NCBI GenBank assembly: GCA_964017065.1
Contig: OZ024786.1
Coordinates: forward strand, 7,445,047 to 7,509,046
From: Haliclona indistincta
Taxonomy: Eukaryota; Porifera; Demospongiae; Haplosclerida; Chalinidae
Reading direction: 5' to 3'
Length of the DNA stretch: 64,000 bases
The first letter of the stretch is position 1; each line of letters starts with the position of its first letter. The notes beneath the pieces are model-generated. The model was not told the origin of the DNA. It searched no databases and was given only the letters and a program-made list of their open reading frames with translations. Shown here one piece after another: positions 33,240 through 42,989 of the stretch. A program made the position numbers and the translations under genes.

Positions 33240-33902
33240 GTTTTCTTCTGCACTAGCAGCACCACCAACATCACCAACATCATCCTGCAGGGAAATGTAC
33301 TAATCCATAGCAGTATACAGAACTAAACATACCAAGCGAGGTTTCTTGGCTGGCGGAGGACCAGACGGAGGACCAAAGGGACCCCGAGTCTTCGAAGTCC
33401 AGTGCTTCAAAGTAATACTCCCTTTGGTCCTCCGTCTGGAAGCAGCTGTCATCTCGATGGCTGTCGTCCACACTAGGACCCAAGGGTCTAATCGGTGAAG
33501 CGTGAGCGTTGGGGTCCCACGTGGGACTCCAATGCTCCCAAGACGATGGGTACTCCTTCATAGGCAGAGCTATTAAAGAAGAAAGTTAGTGGCTAGTTGC
33601 TAGTATGCAGCTCACCGTCTCGCTGGAGCCATCGTAAATGCGGCTCATCGGCATTCTTTCGACTTGGGCCGTCGGCATCATCTTCACAATCACAATCCTC
33701 GTCTTCGAATAATTCTAAGTTTACTCTTAGCCACTCCACAGCATCATCCACATCATCATCATCGTCCTCATCACTGGCAAATCTGTCCACATTCTCCCTC
33801 AACCACTCCACCATCTCCTGCTCGTACCTGTCTGTAAAATAAACATGATGCAGTACTGTAGAAGAAAAACCAAAGACTAGTTAGCATACCTTCTTCCATC
33901 AT
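33240..33902 (-). CDS. Acidic small-protein gene 1, four exons
   Basis: Exon 1 33890-33902 (ATGATGGAAGAAG), exon 2 33616-33831, exon 3 33333-33569, exon 4 from 33284 down. Donors are GTATGC, GTGAGC and GTATGT; acceptors TACAG, AATAG and TGCAG. The protein opens MMEEDRYEQEMVEWLREN, with two related acidic segments (EWLRENVDRFASDEDD, EWLRVNLELFEDED), then a Trp/Ser/Pro-rich exon. With these joins the frame stops at once in exon 4 (156 aa). The alternative frame of exon 3 is also open and would run into exon 4 as PPSGPPPAKKPRL. No known domain. It shares its Met-Met start and micro-exon 1 with the gene at 34.6 kb. Confidence 0.6.
33361..33439. repeat. 21-bp perfect inverted repeat inside exon 3
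   Basis: Arms 33361-33381 and 33419-33439 (CCAGACGGAGGACCAAAGGG plus one base, and its complement) enclose 37 bp. It is the place where two open frames coexist in the acidic gene. Confidence 0.9.
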
Positions 33903-34570
33903 GTTTCCACTGTCGCGATCGCCGTAGTGTCGGTGGCACATGCGCTATGATGGTATTCACGCCCATGCGCGGAACTTTTAACACAAACCAGCACGTGCTA
34001 CATCACATCTGCTACATCAGTCGTCAAAATAATGTCAAGAATCATCACAGGCTACATGCATATATACATAATTATTAAGTCAGTTGTCTCATTGATCCAG
34101 CTGGTTCTGTTTGTCAGTCATTATGGAGAGGCGGTCTTGTCTGTCTTAGATACTAGTTTGAATCACGTTCACCTATTGCGAACACGGCTACTGTTCTTAT
34201 AGAGGTCATAGACTCAGAAGGCACCTGACTTTGAATTAGCGATGGATACATGTGTTAAGCTGAAAATTCAACTTGTAAAATTGACTATCATTTTACACTG
34301 GCAGGTGCTTGTGACAAGGTGCTGCTGTAGTGTTGGCTAATACATAACCAGCTACTTAGTTGATGAGCAAGGCTATCTTTCCAGTACAGTTACTATTATA
34401 GTTTTAGATACTGAGTTGATGTGACTGTAGATACTGAGATACTGAGTTGATTGTTGACAGCATTCTAAAATTAATATTAATATTAACATTAATGTTATTA
34501 TTTCATTATTAGTAACTGTTCAGATAGTATAGCAGATTCATTCAGTAGCAGATTCAGATAGTAGCAGACT

Positions 34571-34778
34571 CTATTCAGGAGGAGCATCTTCTTCCCAAAT
34601 ACATTGCCAATCCAAATCTAATGGTGAGGTGCAAAGTTTAAGTAACTTAACACTGAATCATACCTTCGAACCAGCACTCTAGCTCCTCCTGCTCTTCCGG
34701 CACATTTATATCTAAGTAGAAAGACATTAAAACCTATGCATTAGAATACATGATTTTCTTACTGTCTTCTCTCATCAT
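34571..34778 (-). CDS. Acidic micro-protein gene 2, three exons, 36 aa
   Basis: Exon 1 34763-34778 (ATGATGAGAGAAGACA), intron 51 bp (GTAAGA...CTTAG), exon 2 34664-34711, intron 46 bp (GTATGA...ATTAG), exon 3 34571-34617. The splices keep frame and give a 36-residue acidic peptide: MMREDNINVPEEQEELECWF, then EDLDWQCIWEEDAPPE. No family. Start (Met-Met-x-Glu-Asp), exon-1 size and orientation echo the 33.9 kb gene, suggesting tandem paralogues. No signal peptide or membrane segment is visible. Too short for routine gene finders. Confidence 0.55.
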
Positions 34779-34799
34779 CGTGCAGCGCGCTATCGACAG

Positions 34800-35130
34800 T
34801 ACAGCTACAGAGCTAGCTAAGCACAGCATGTGTTATTAATGTGCATTGGTTTCTCCCTGCTACGATCAGCCATAAGGGGCTCGATCGAGATCTTTTCTTG
34901 GACATGCCATCAGGTGTATTTATTTATGTCACTGAACAATAACTGGCTATGTCGTATTAATTTGTGTTAAATTGACAAGACACACTTAACTACATGGTTA
35001 CACAAAAAAAAGAATAATGAAAAGTTAAACATAAAGTTACACCTAACACACTACCTGATCATGATGTTTAATTGTAATGATTGCAGTACACGAACCTCGG
35101 CCACCTCGGCCTTTCCCTCTATCTCTGCTA
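34800..35130. other. No gene recognised; likely promoter side of acidic gene 2
   Basis: No exon or clear motif. Confidence 0.3.
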
Positions 35131-35286
35131 TACGGTGGCCCTAAAGGTCGCCTCTCGTGACATATGCCGTCATCCCTCAGGACATGTGCCGTCATCCCTC
35201 AGGACACGTTCTCTCGTCCCTCGTGCCATGTTCTATCATCCGTCAAGAGTGTCAATGAGTTTAATTATTAGGCGTTACTGTGGGCG
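35131..35286 (+). repeat. Dispersed repeat, copy 1 (inverted mate at 41.77 kb)
   Basis: From TACGGTGGCCCTAAAGG to GTTACTGTGGGCG, matching 41766-41927 in reverse complement at high identity. Internal units GCCGTCATCCCTCAGGACA repeat two to three times. The outermost bases of both copies are partly palindromic, but termini and target duplication are unclear. Confidence 0.85.
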
Positions 35287-35719
35287 TGGAACCGAAATAG
35301 GGTATGGGCGTTATTAAGAATCATTTCCTGTATGTTTACTGGCGATCCTTTATTTATCATGGACAAGAACGACTCTAGAGTTAGCGGTAAATATACTAGC
35401 TACTGTACTCACTAACAGCTACATGTGCCAATTTCATAGGGTTGATTCGACACTACTGGGCACGACACACCAAAATTTCGGTAATTTTAGTTTACTTACA
35501 GAGAGTGCACCATGTTTCTTGTGGGTAAGCTGCGCCAGCCTTGCTGTCTAGGTGCTCACATGACAATGATAATGATAATGATATTGTAAATAGATTAACA
35601 TGGCTCAAAGGTAAACTGAAGCAACTACGCTTGTTTCGTAAAGGCCCTTCAGTGCAATATTCTCCTATTCCTGATGTACAGCAAGCAATTGAAGTAGGAC
35701 CAGACTTGCAGATGCATAG

Positions 35720-36611
35720 ACCATTCGTCATCTTTCAATCAATATACAGAGAGAGCTTCGTGGGTGTCACAGCAACATAGGTTATCGACAGATGTGGCGT
35801 TTAATACAAAAGAAATATAATTTGACAGTGAAAAGGTAGTATTTACCTTGCTTTATAGATTCTTATAACTTAGTTATTATCATTGTTCTCATTAATTTGA
35901 ATAGAGAAACAGTACAGATGTTATTGCTGATACTAGATCCTGCAGCTGTGAATAGGAGAAAAAGTCGTAGACTGAAGCGTCGAGTTTACCAAAATAAGGT
36001 ATAATTGTTATGTTAGAGAATGAAACAGTTACTATTAATTATAGGGACCTGATTATGTGTGGCACATTGATGGCTGTGATAAACTCAAGCCCTATGGGTT
36101 TACAATACATGGATGCATTGATGGGTAAGAAAATTAATGTGGAAAATTAATGCTATTATGTGAGGGTTCCGGCTATACTGGAATGCAGTTACTCTCGAAA
36201 CTTACTGTGGCTTACACTTGCCAGCACAAATAATGATCCAGCTGTTATACTACGACATTATTTATTGACTGTGCTAAAAACAAATGGTTTGTGCAAGCTA
36301 TTATAATTATTAAAAAATTAATGATAGTGAGTGGTTTAGGTTGTCCTGCAATCTTGAGGTGTGACAAAGGCACAGAAAATTCAATTCTAGCAGCATGCCA
36401 CATGACAATGAGGCATACCCATACAGATGACGTGAGTGGAGAAAAGAGCTTCCGATATGGCCCATCTACATCTAATACAGTAAAAATTGTATTAATTTAA
36501 ATGCACAATGTCAGTTGAACCATTACTGTAGCGTATTGAGAGCTTTTGGGCCCAGCTGAGAAAGTCTTGGTCAGATTGGTGGATTAACCTTTTTAAGGTG
36601 GTAGTGTTTGC

Positions 36612-36644
<33 letters not shown>

Positions 36645-37943
36645 TTATTATTAGGGAGTCACGGTAGTGACTCCCTATGTAGGGATGAACGAGAAAACAA
36701 GATGGCGGCTACATACAATGTATTAGCTTTCAAACGCTGATATTTCGCCTGGTGTTGAATTTTATACGTCTTTAGACACTTAGATCTGCTCTCTGACGTT
36801 GCCCCATCATACAGTAGCAAGGAGATTGCTCGAAATTGTTACTAAAGTAACGAACCTGGAAACGGTGAAAATCGAGTTTCGTCATCTTCGTTTTCTTATT
36901 CTTCTTCTTTCTTCTTTCTTCCACTCGCCTAGCGCCTTTACGTGAGCAGTGCCGAGACCAAAACATCCACGAACAGTCGTGAAATTCTCCTGGCATGTGC
37001 CTTTTGAGCTTTGTTTTTAGCGTAACGGCGATCTAAGTTCCGCGATTTCTCGATCGTGATCCATTGTCAGCTTAGAGTTAGACGCCATTATTGTGATTGC
37101 GCAATACGCACGTGACCAAACAATGGGTAGCGCACGTGACCAAGCAGCTAAAGTATCGCTGCGCCGTGTGGATCACTATCACGGAGAACACACACCCGGC
37201 ATTTGTCTGGAGTCTTCGAAGAACGGTAAGCTCGTGTAGGATCGCCATTCTGCACTTGCCAGATAATTATAACCGTCTACAAACAAGTGTGGGCGGGGCT
37301 CGTATGCACTGCATGCATGCGTAGGCGACTAGGCAGACCTGATACGTACAGCTTAACAAATTTAGCTACAAGTTTAAGAAAAGCCATCAACAACAGGAAT
37401 ACTAAACTAATGGTGGAAACAAAGACTTCTCCATACATGCATGATATTGAACTGCACTTCACTAAAAAGAAAAAAGGACACAAACAAGAAATTAAAAAGA
37501 TTTCTATCGAAATCAAAAGGATGTAGTGATGAAGAAATCTACCACTGGTTCACAATGTAAACCAACAAGGAACAAGCATAGAATGGTAACACGATTGACT
37601 TGCTAACAGACCATAGATCCCTACATCAGTGGCTGTACATAAGATCAATATTTTGTCACAAGCTGAATTCTATTCAAAGTGTCAGTCAACAGTAAATAGC
37701 TTAACTAGCTATAGTCTGGCCACAGCAGCCACTGATGTAGGGATCTATGGTCTGTTAGCAAGTCAATCGTGTTACCATTCTATGCTTGTTCCTTGTTGGT
37801 TTACATTGTGAACCAGTGGTAGATTTCTTCATCACTACATCCTTTTGATTTCGATAGAAATCTTTTTAATTTCTTGTTATAATTATTTGCATACAGGATC
37901 TTATTCAGCAAGGGAAATTTAACCCGAATGATGACTTACATCG
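35720..37943 (+). CDS. Integrase-core (DDE) protein gene, at least seven exons
   Basis: In-frame exons: 35720-35835 (HSNIGYRQMWRLIQKKYNL), 35905-35998 (LDPAAVNRRKSRRLKRRVY), 36045-36124 (GPDYVWHIDGCDKLKPYGF), 36189-36286 (YSRNLLWLTLASTNNDP), 36328-36479 (ILRCDKGTENSILAA), 36532-36597 (RIESFWAQLRKSWSDWWINL) and 37897-37943 (DLIQQGKFNPNDDLHR). First Asp in WHIDG and second in RCDKGTEN are kept; the Glu may lie in RIESFW. The layout follows the rve-type integrase-core family that is multicopy in marine invertebrates. All introns are short except 36598-37896, which holds an (AAT)n tract and a 1.22-kb mobile element. The start codon and 3' end are unresolved. No internal stop in the listed exons, so it may still be expressed. 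Confidence 0.75.
36610..36653. repeat. (AAT)n microsatellite
   Basis: AAT/TAA trinucleotide tract directly before the mobile element in the integrase gene's long intron. Confidence 0.9.
36654..37877 (-). mobile_element. Hairpin-ended element, copy 1
   Basis: Inverted copy of 51127-52382. One end is a 9-bp-stem hairpin GGGAGTCAC-ggta-GTGACTCCC. The other end is a palindrome with 152-bp arms (37484-37635 and 37726-37877) around a 90-bp loop. Flanks TAATAATA and (complement) TAATTATA look like a degraded 8-bp target duplication. The ends show no mutual inverted repeat. It sits in the 1.3-kb intron of the integrase gene. Confidence 0.85.
37484..37877. repeat. Long palindrome, 152-bp arms
   Basis: Arms read ACAAGAAATTAAAAAGATTT... 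to ...CATCAGTGGCTG and back; they look near-identical by eye. Can form a long cruciform or, if transcribed, a hairpin RNA. Confidence 0.9.
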
Positions 37944-38003
37944 GTATAACCATTATACTTATTATACACGACAATTGTGATATGAGTGTGATAATATTAT
38001 AGG

Positions 38004-38241
38004 CATTCAATTGCGTACATTTACTATAGGAACTGTTGGATACAGAAAATCTCTAGACTTCGATGTTTGGGCACATTGCTTTCTAAAATATGCCAAAACT
38101 GCACCTCCTTTCTTCCCACAAGAATTTTTAGTTTTGGCAGATATGATTTTGCTGAGAGACTTTAATATCTCACGAGTTGACATAACTACATCTAATGCAG
38201 AACAAATATATGATCACTTGGTCTCCACATGTTCCCAATAA
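38004..38241 (+). other. Unassigned exon-like segment
   Basis: Open reading FDVWAHCFLKYAKTAPPFFP then LVLADMILLRDFNISRVD, ending in a stop at 38239. It could be the last exon of the integrase-core gene, but the phase does not fit the 37943 donor. Not recognised. Confidence 0.3.
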
Positions 38242-38391
38242 CATGCAGGACAATTGATTGCAGCTATTATTATTCGGCATTGCAGATACAGCAAGAGCTG
38301 AGATGACAGCAAGAGTTGATATGGTTGGTGATTATTATGATGATGAATAAGATAAACAATTGTACTGTATGAAACGAACTTCACAATGCTA

Positions 38392-39389
38392 TTATTGCAG
38401 CAGTGATTCTAGAATTTGTAGCACTCGTTGTATTGTGGGTCTGCTGATTGGTTCAATTTGAGTGCACATGTTACAGACTTCTTGTCTAACATCGCTTAGG
38501 TGGCTGAGATTAGGACCCACAGGTGGTGTACTGAATGATCCTAGAACTTGCATCATTATCTGGGCCTGGTCGCAGTTACCCCACACTCTTCGTCTTCCAA
38601 ATAACTCAATGAGTAGACAACCAAAGGAATAGATATCTACAGCTACACCTCGTCTCTTCTTCAGAAATACTTCAGGAGCCATATATGGAATAGTTCCAGG
38701 GCCAGCATGTGTAGATGTAAGAGTAACTTCGCTTGCCTCTTTTAGCTTAGCAATACCAAGATCGCACAACAAAACTTGCTGCAAATCACTCGAGATCTAG
38801 AATAATGTATACATCATAATGCATGTATTAATGGTATCGCTATTAACCGACCAGAACATTGTTTGGTTTGATGTCATAATGAATGATTATTGGATTGTGT
38901 TCATGGAGATACTTTATTGCCCTTCCAATGCTGACTGCAATGAATGCCTCTTCTGTGCTTGCAAACTGCAATAGACATAAAATCAAGTAAATTCTTTTTC
39001 ATTATGGTTTACCTCTCTCTTCATTGTTGCACTGAATAGCATGCTGTACAAATTACAGCCATCTACAAATTGCAGGACTATATACACTTCACTGTTCATT
39101 ACAGCACATCCATGCATGAAAACAAGATTAGGATGATTGATTTGCCTGTATATTGACAGTGTGATATTCAAGTTATAATAACTTGCATGCTGTAGTTAAA
39201 AATATTATTTTTATATACCTCATAATTTCTACTTCTCCAATGTTGCACTTGCGATTGATCAACTCCAGAAGGAAGTCTTAACTTCTTCAATGCCACTTGC
39301 TGTCCACGCCATTGTCCATGGTGCACAATACTGAAGCTGCCTCTACCAATGACCTCACCAACTGTCAGCTCTTTGAATTCAATATCCAT
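38392..39389 (-). CDS. TKL-like serine/threonine protein kinase, four exons, 288 aa
   Basis: Exons 39219-39389, 39013-39189, 38852-38965 and 38392-38796, lengths 171, 177, 114 and 405 nt, all phase 0. Start ATG follows an in-frame TAA. Gly loop [11 protein letters not shown] (15-25), ATP-binding Lys in VALKK (35), catalytic loop HYDIKPNNV (Asp 147), Mg-binding Asp 166 in DLG (usual DFG), APE motif [11 protein letters not shown] (194-196), then [13 protein letters not shown]. It is a kinase domain with almost no extension. The HRD Arg is replaced by Tyr, so activation-loop control may differ; all catalytic residues are present. Likely cytosolic. Intact and probably functional. Confidence 0.9.
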
Positions 39390-39452
39390 GCCTCCTTATT
39401 AATTTTATAAACCATTATTATTATTATTATTATGTAATTTTTACTTACTATA

Positions 39453-39913
39453 TAAATTATATAAGTGCAGTTAGGGAGATGCATATGAGTGGGATGAAGC
39501 TATTCTTCATCTGTACAGATAAGCTGCTGTGAACTAGGTGATCTGCACAAAATAAAGTTATATACTAGCCGATATAATACTATAGTACCTTGAACTTTGA
39601 ATCTTAAGTTAGCAAGACTGACGGATTCTACTTGAAATTCTTCATCAATAGACAAGTAAACTTTGTTTCCTGTGTCGGATTGTATCCGAATAACTATTAT
39701 GTCAGCATGCACCATGCATAACTTCTTACCAATTGTGAGCTTGACTAAAACAAAGCCAGATAACTGACAGCCAGAGCTTATTAGTGTCATGATCTCTTCA
39801 GCAATGTCGCTGTCAGAGTGCTGAAGGTCAAATGCATTCATCCGTGCAATGCCGTGTAGGCCTATTGCACGGATCGATAGTCGTACAACATTGCCAACAA
39901 CTGGAGAAAACAT
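39453..39913 (-). CDS. Unknown protein, exons directly upstream of the kinase gene
   Basis: Exon 39730-39913 begins MFSPVVGNVVRLSIRAIGLH and ends at GTAAGA. Exon 39589-39693 (acceptor ATAATAG) continues in frame as VIRIQSDTGNKVYLSIDE, then VESVSLANLRFKVQ, ending at GTACTA. A last exon to about 39453 ends in a hydrophobic stretch (FIPLICISLTALI). Alternating hydrophobic spacing suggests a small beta/alpha fold. No family recognised. The same strand and only about 60-bp gap to the kinase start suggest a tandem gene pair or shared promoter. Earlier exons may exist near 40.0 kb. Confidence 0.45.
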
Positions 39914-40379
39914 TGCTGCATGTACAAAATTATTATAATTACATGTACAAACATGTATTAAAATTATTGAAAATTTTATTCTATAATAAAAATAAGTGTA
40001 TACCTTGGAAATTATTGCAGGCATCAATTTCAGATTCATCAGAATATGACTACTTGGCTGCATTCAGGAATACAGACACCGAAGGTTTTTTTGTTTCTTG
40101 CAGGTTTTCCTCCAATTTCTTGGATTTATAGCATAGCTACGAGTATTTGACCAATCAGATTGCTCAGTTGCCGGGTTATAATTCTCATATGACCCGCGGG
40201 CTTTCATATGACCCGCTACAAGTTATTGTGTTATTAATAGAATTCATGATTGATAATACTATTCATAATAACTGCTGTATAAACAAAGTCGGAATACAAT
40301 GTACAACACAGAAAGCAGGTAAATGATGACTGTGGAGATTTGCTGATATGTTTTAGGTACAGTGAACCAAGAGCTAGAA

Positions 40380-40747
40380 GCCTGCTGCTGCTGATGGTAG
40401 GAGCTAGTAGGGGGTGCAGAGTAGGTAGATAGTGCTGTAACAGAGCTGGATAGTGTCGAAGAGGCAGTGAGGGAGGAGCTGGTTAGTGGTGATGGAAATA
40501 CTGGAACAGTATATAGTAGATGAGAGAAAGGCCTAGGGCTGGGCTAGTATCCGGCGATGGAAGTCACTGAGAGCGAGCTGCGCGATGATGTTGGTGGTGG
40601 TGGTACGTAGTAGCTGCCACTAGCTGGGATATAAGCTATTGCTGTTGGAAGACTAGCCGTAACTTGTAGAGTAGTTGGGTCAAAAACGTCATCTTGGACA
40701 AAAACGCAGCAGCTCTGGACACTCAAGTCAGCAAGAGAGCGTTCCAT
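40380..40747 (-). CDS. Ser/Thr/Pro-rich exon(s), unknown gene
   Basis: 40544-40747 begins MERSLADLSVQSCCVFVQDD and passes into YYVPPPPTSSRSSLSVTS. 40380-40530 is open in another frame with TSSSLTASSTLSSSVTALST and a Gln run. The frames do not join without an unseen intron. Likely a disordered region; expressed status unclear. Confidence 0.3.
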
Positions 40748-40792
40748 TGTAGCTTTTGCGTCGAAAAGTACTGTTGCTATGCTATAAATAAC

Positions 40793-40924
40793 TTAGATAC
40801 CTCGTCCGCGGGTCATACGTGATTTATAAACCCTCCGCGGTAAGTAACGACCTCGCTACGCTCGGTCGTCACAACAACCGCGTCGGGTTTATAAATCCCG
40901 TATGACCCTCGACTCGGTATCTAA
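40793..40924. mobile_element. About 130-bp MITE with long inverted ends
   Basis: Begins TTAGATACC and ends GGTATCTAA. Inner arms GGGTCATACGTGATTTATAA and (complement) GGGTCATACGGGATTTATAA. The middle contains a GC-rich ACCTCGCTACGCTCGGTCGT stretch. TTA/TAA flanks would fit a Harbinger-type target. It abuts the last coding exon of the 41-kb gene. Two TCATATGACCCGC scraps near 40180-40210 are related. Confidence 0.75.
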
Positions 40925-41668
40925 CTATTATGTATTCACCAAGTGACCAGGCCGCTCCATTGTTCAGTGTACCATTCTTGACTAAGCCACCAGAGACTAT
41001 TAGTTGTGCATTACATGATGGTTCAAGGCCAAGCCCTAGGCTAGCTCTCTCTACCACTTCAGAGTAGGAATGGAAGTCTGCGAATCCAGCAACCTGTACC
41101 TTAGCTCCTACTCGGCGGTAAGTCAACTTGATTTTCTCATAGGTACAGAAATTGATCTATTTCAATTATCATCAAACTAGGCCATATTATTAAATAAAAT
41201 TAATAACATACTGAATATAAAGATGATTTCGCTTCTTTATCTGGCTTCTTTATACTTGTACCTGCTTTACGAGCACGGGGAAGCTTCAGCTGACGCTGCT
41301 TTGTTTGGTATTTAGATAACAACTCATCAACGTTGCTGATCACTGCAAGTAACATTAAACATAATTATTAGTGTGGTTACAGATTTAAAATTCCCCACCC
41401 ACTAAAAACATAACATGATGCAGTAATGAATATCCTATAATCAATAACAATTTACATTCAATTTGGCAGAACCTTAAAAATAACCATACACACCCTGAAA
41501 GTATATCATGAATTTCTCATTCTTCTGTATACCTGTTGAACTCTTGCTTGGTCCTGCAGCCTGTTCACTGCAACTCAGTAGGTCAGCAGCCTCTTCCAAC
41601 TCCGGCTCACTAAAAGAAGCGAGCAGGGCTGCTAACTTTCTTTTGCGAGGACCAGCAGGCTGAGTCAT
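40869..41668 (-). CDS. Unknown host-like gene, three exons seen, 3' end altered by a MITE
   Basis: Exon 1 41533-41668 begins MTQPAGPRKRKLAALLASFS. Exon 2 41212-41342 (acceptor TTGCAG, donor GTATGT) is basic: LLSKYQTKQRQLKLPRARK. Exon 3 from 41156 reads YEKIKLTYRRVGAKVQVAGF, then SYSEVVERASLGLGL and LIVSGGLVKNGTLNNGAAWS. All joins are in frame. The tail after GEYI runs into the MITE at 40924 and stops at 40869, so the natural C terminus is replaced or truncated. The KRK and PRARK patches suggest nuclear location. No named domain; the exon-3 part looks like a small ubiquitin-like or PB1-like beta fold. Confidence 0.5.
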
Positions 41669-41765
41669 GGGTGTCGATTGGCGGATTATGTCCTTTAATC
41701 TAGATAGCTGTACAGTCCTGTCGAACTCACTGTTAAACTAACAATTACGACACGAGGTGTACCGT

Positions 41766-41927
41766 AACCGCCCACAGTAACGCCTAATAATTAAACTCAT
41801 TGACACTCTTGACGGATGATAGAACATGGCACGAGGGACGAGTGAACGTGTCCTGAGGGATGACGGCACATGTCCTGAGGGATGACGGCATATGTCACGA
41901 GAGGCGACCTTTAGGGCCACCGTACTG
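41766..41927 (-). repeat. Dispersed repeat, copy 2
   Basis: Reverse complement of 35131-35286. The pair brackets 6.5 kb carrying the integrase, kinase and unknown genes. Confidence 0.85.
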
Positions 41928-42002
41928 CTACCTCTATTGTTTTTTAGGAGGACGGCGAGGCCTAGTACGAGGCGGTGGTGGCTGGTCATCGTCTAGAGGT
42001 GA

Positions 42003-42439
42003 CTATGCCGGTGGCTTCACCACAACCTCTTGACGAGACGGAGGTTGTGGTGGCGTCACATGCTCCTGACGAGCCAGAGGTGGTGGTGGTGTTGGTGGTG
42101 CTGCCACTGCCAGCGGCTGCGAGTCAGTATCCATAAGTGTTAGTAGCTGATCTTCTTCTTTAAGAGGCGGCAGCGCCGGTGGTGCACTTGGAGTACTAGT
42201 AGTAGTAGGTGGTGGTGGTGCAGTCGGGGCGAGAAGAGGATACGGTGATGCTGTCGGGTTGGCGGCAGTGGTGTCTCTGTTTTCAGGTCCATTCCCCCAC
42301 CGCCACCTCCCGATATGTACGCCGAATGTTGCTCCCATTGCAATTTTGTGTTGCAATTTTGTGCTCCCATTGCAATTTTGTGTTGCACGTGGTCACAAGG
42401 CATGCCACGACGACGATGACATGGCAGCGACGACGACAT
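42003..42439 (-). pseudogene. Pro-rich protein split by a 32-bp tandem duplication
   Basis: 42140-42439 opens MSSSLPCHRRRGMPCDHVQH. 42003-42356 in another frame is a Pro/Ala/Thr-rich tail ending RQEVVVKPPA. GCTCCCATTGCAATTTTGTG occurs at 42331 and again at 42363, a 32-bp tandem duplication. Because 32 is not a multiple of three it throws the first frame off the second. Without it, a single ORF of about 135 codons would result. No domain recognised. Confidence 0.45.
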
Positions 42440-42483
42440 GGTTCGTGTTCACTTGTTTATTAATTTTGTGCTATTGTTTACGT

Positions 42484-42515
42484 CGTCGCTGGGTATCTTT
42501 TGATACCCAGCGACG
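42484..42515. repeat. 14-bp hairpin with T4 loop
   Basis: CGTCGCTGGGTATC - TTTT - GATACCCAGCGACG, perfect. Confidence 0.9.
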
Positions 42516-42989
42516 GCTGCATAGATGCATTCTTCCACGTAGTGATTTGATTTCAATTTTTCTTTTGTCTTACAATTTTTCCCCTCCCTTTCCCCCTATC
42601 CCCCGCGATCAGTCCTTATACCCCGACTTATGATTAGCATATTGTAGTGGTCCAGAATTACAGTAAGTCGTCGTCACTTTGATCAGATAAGGATAAGAAT
42701 CCTTATCTGAAAAAGAAATCGATGATTGAAATATTGTTAATAAATTATATTGAGAGAATATAATTCGTTACATTGAGAGTATAATTGAGAGTATAATTAT
42801 TTCAGTTAGAGACTCTTGAGAAAGTAATGAAAGCAGCACGTGAGCAATTGACATGCTGCAATATCAATAATTCGTAACATGACTAATGCCACATGAATTT
42901 TAGTAATATTAGATAATGAAATTATGGTTAGCAGCAGATCATTACTACTGTACCACTGTACAACAGTAGTGATCAATGTGTGATGACAC

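Noticed and set aside
33593..33842. Plus-strand Ser-rich ORF at the acidic gene
   Set aside because: It is the complement of GAT/GAA-rich acidic codons on the minus strand.
37277..37516. Hydrophobic membrane-like ORF (ISCLCPFFFLVK) in the hairpin-ended element
   Set aside because: It overlaps the palindrome arm and changes C terminus between copies; composition reflects T-rich DNA.
36654..37877. Helitron (terminal hairpin followed by CTAA-like end)
   Set aside because: No TC start at the other end, and copy 2 has an 8-bp flanking duplication, which Helitrons do not make.
38392..39389. Pseudokinase
   Set aside because: Lys 35, Asp 147, Asn 152 and Asp 166 are all present; HYD and DLG changes alone do not abolish activity.
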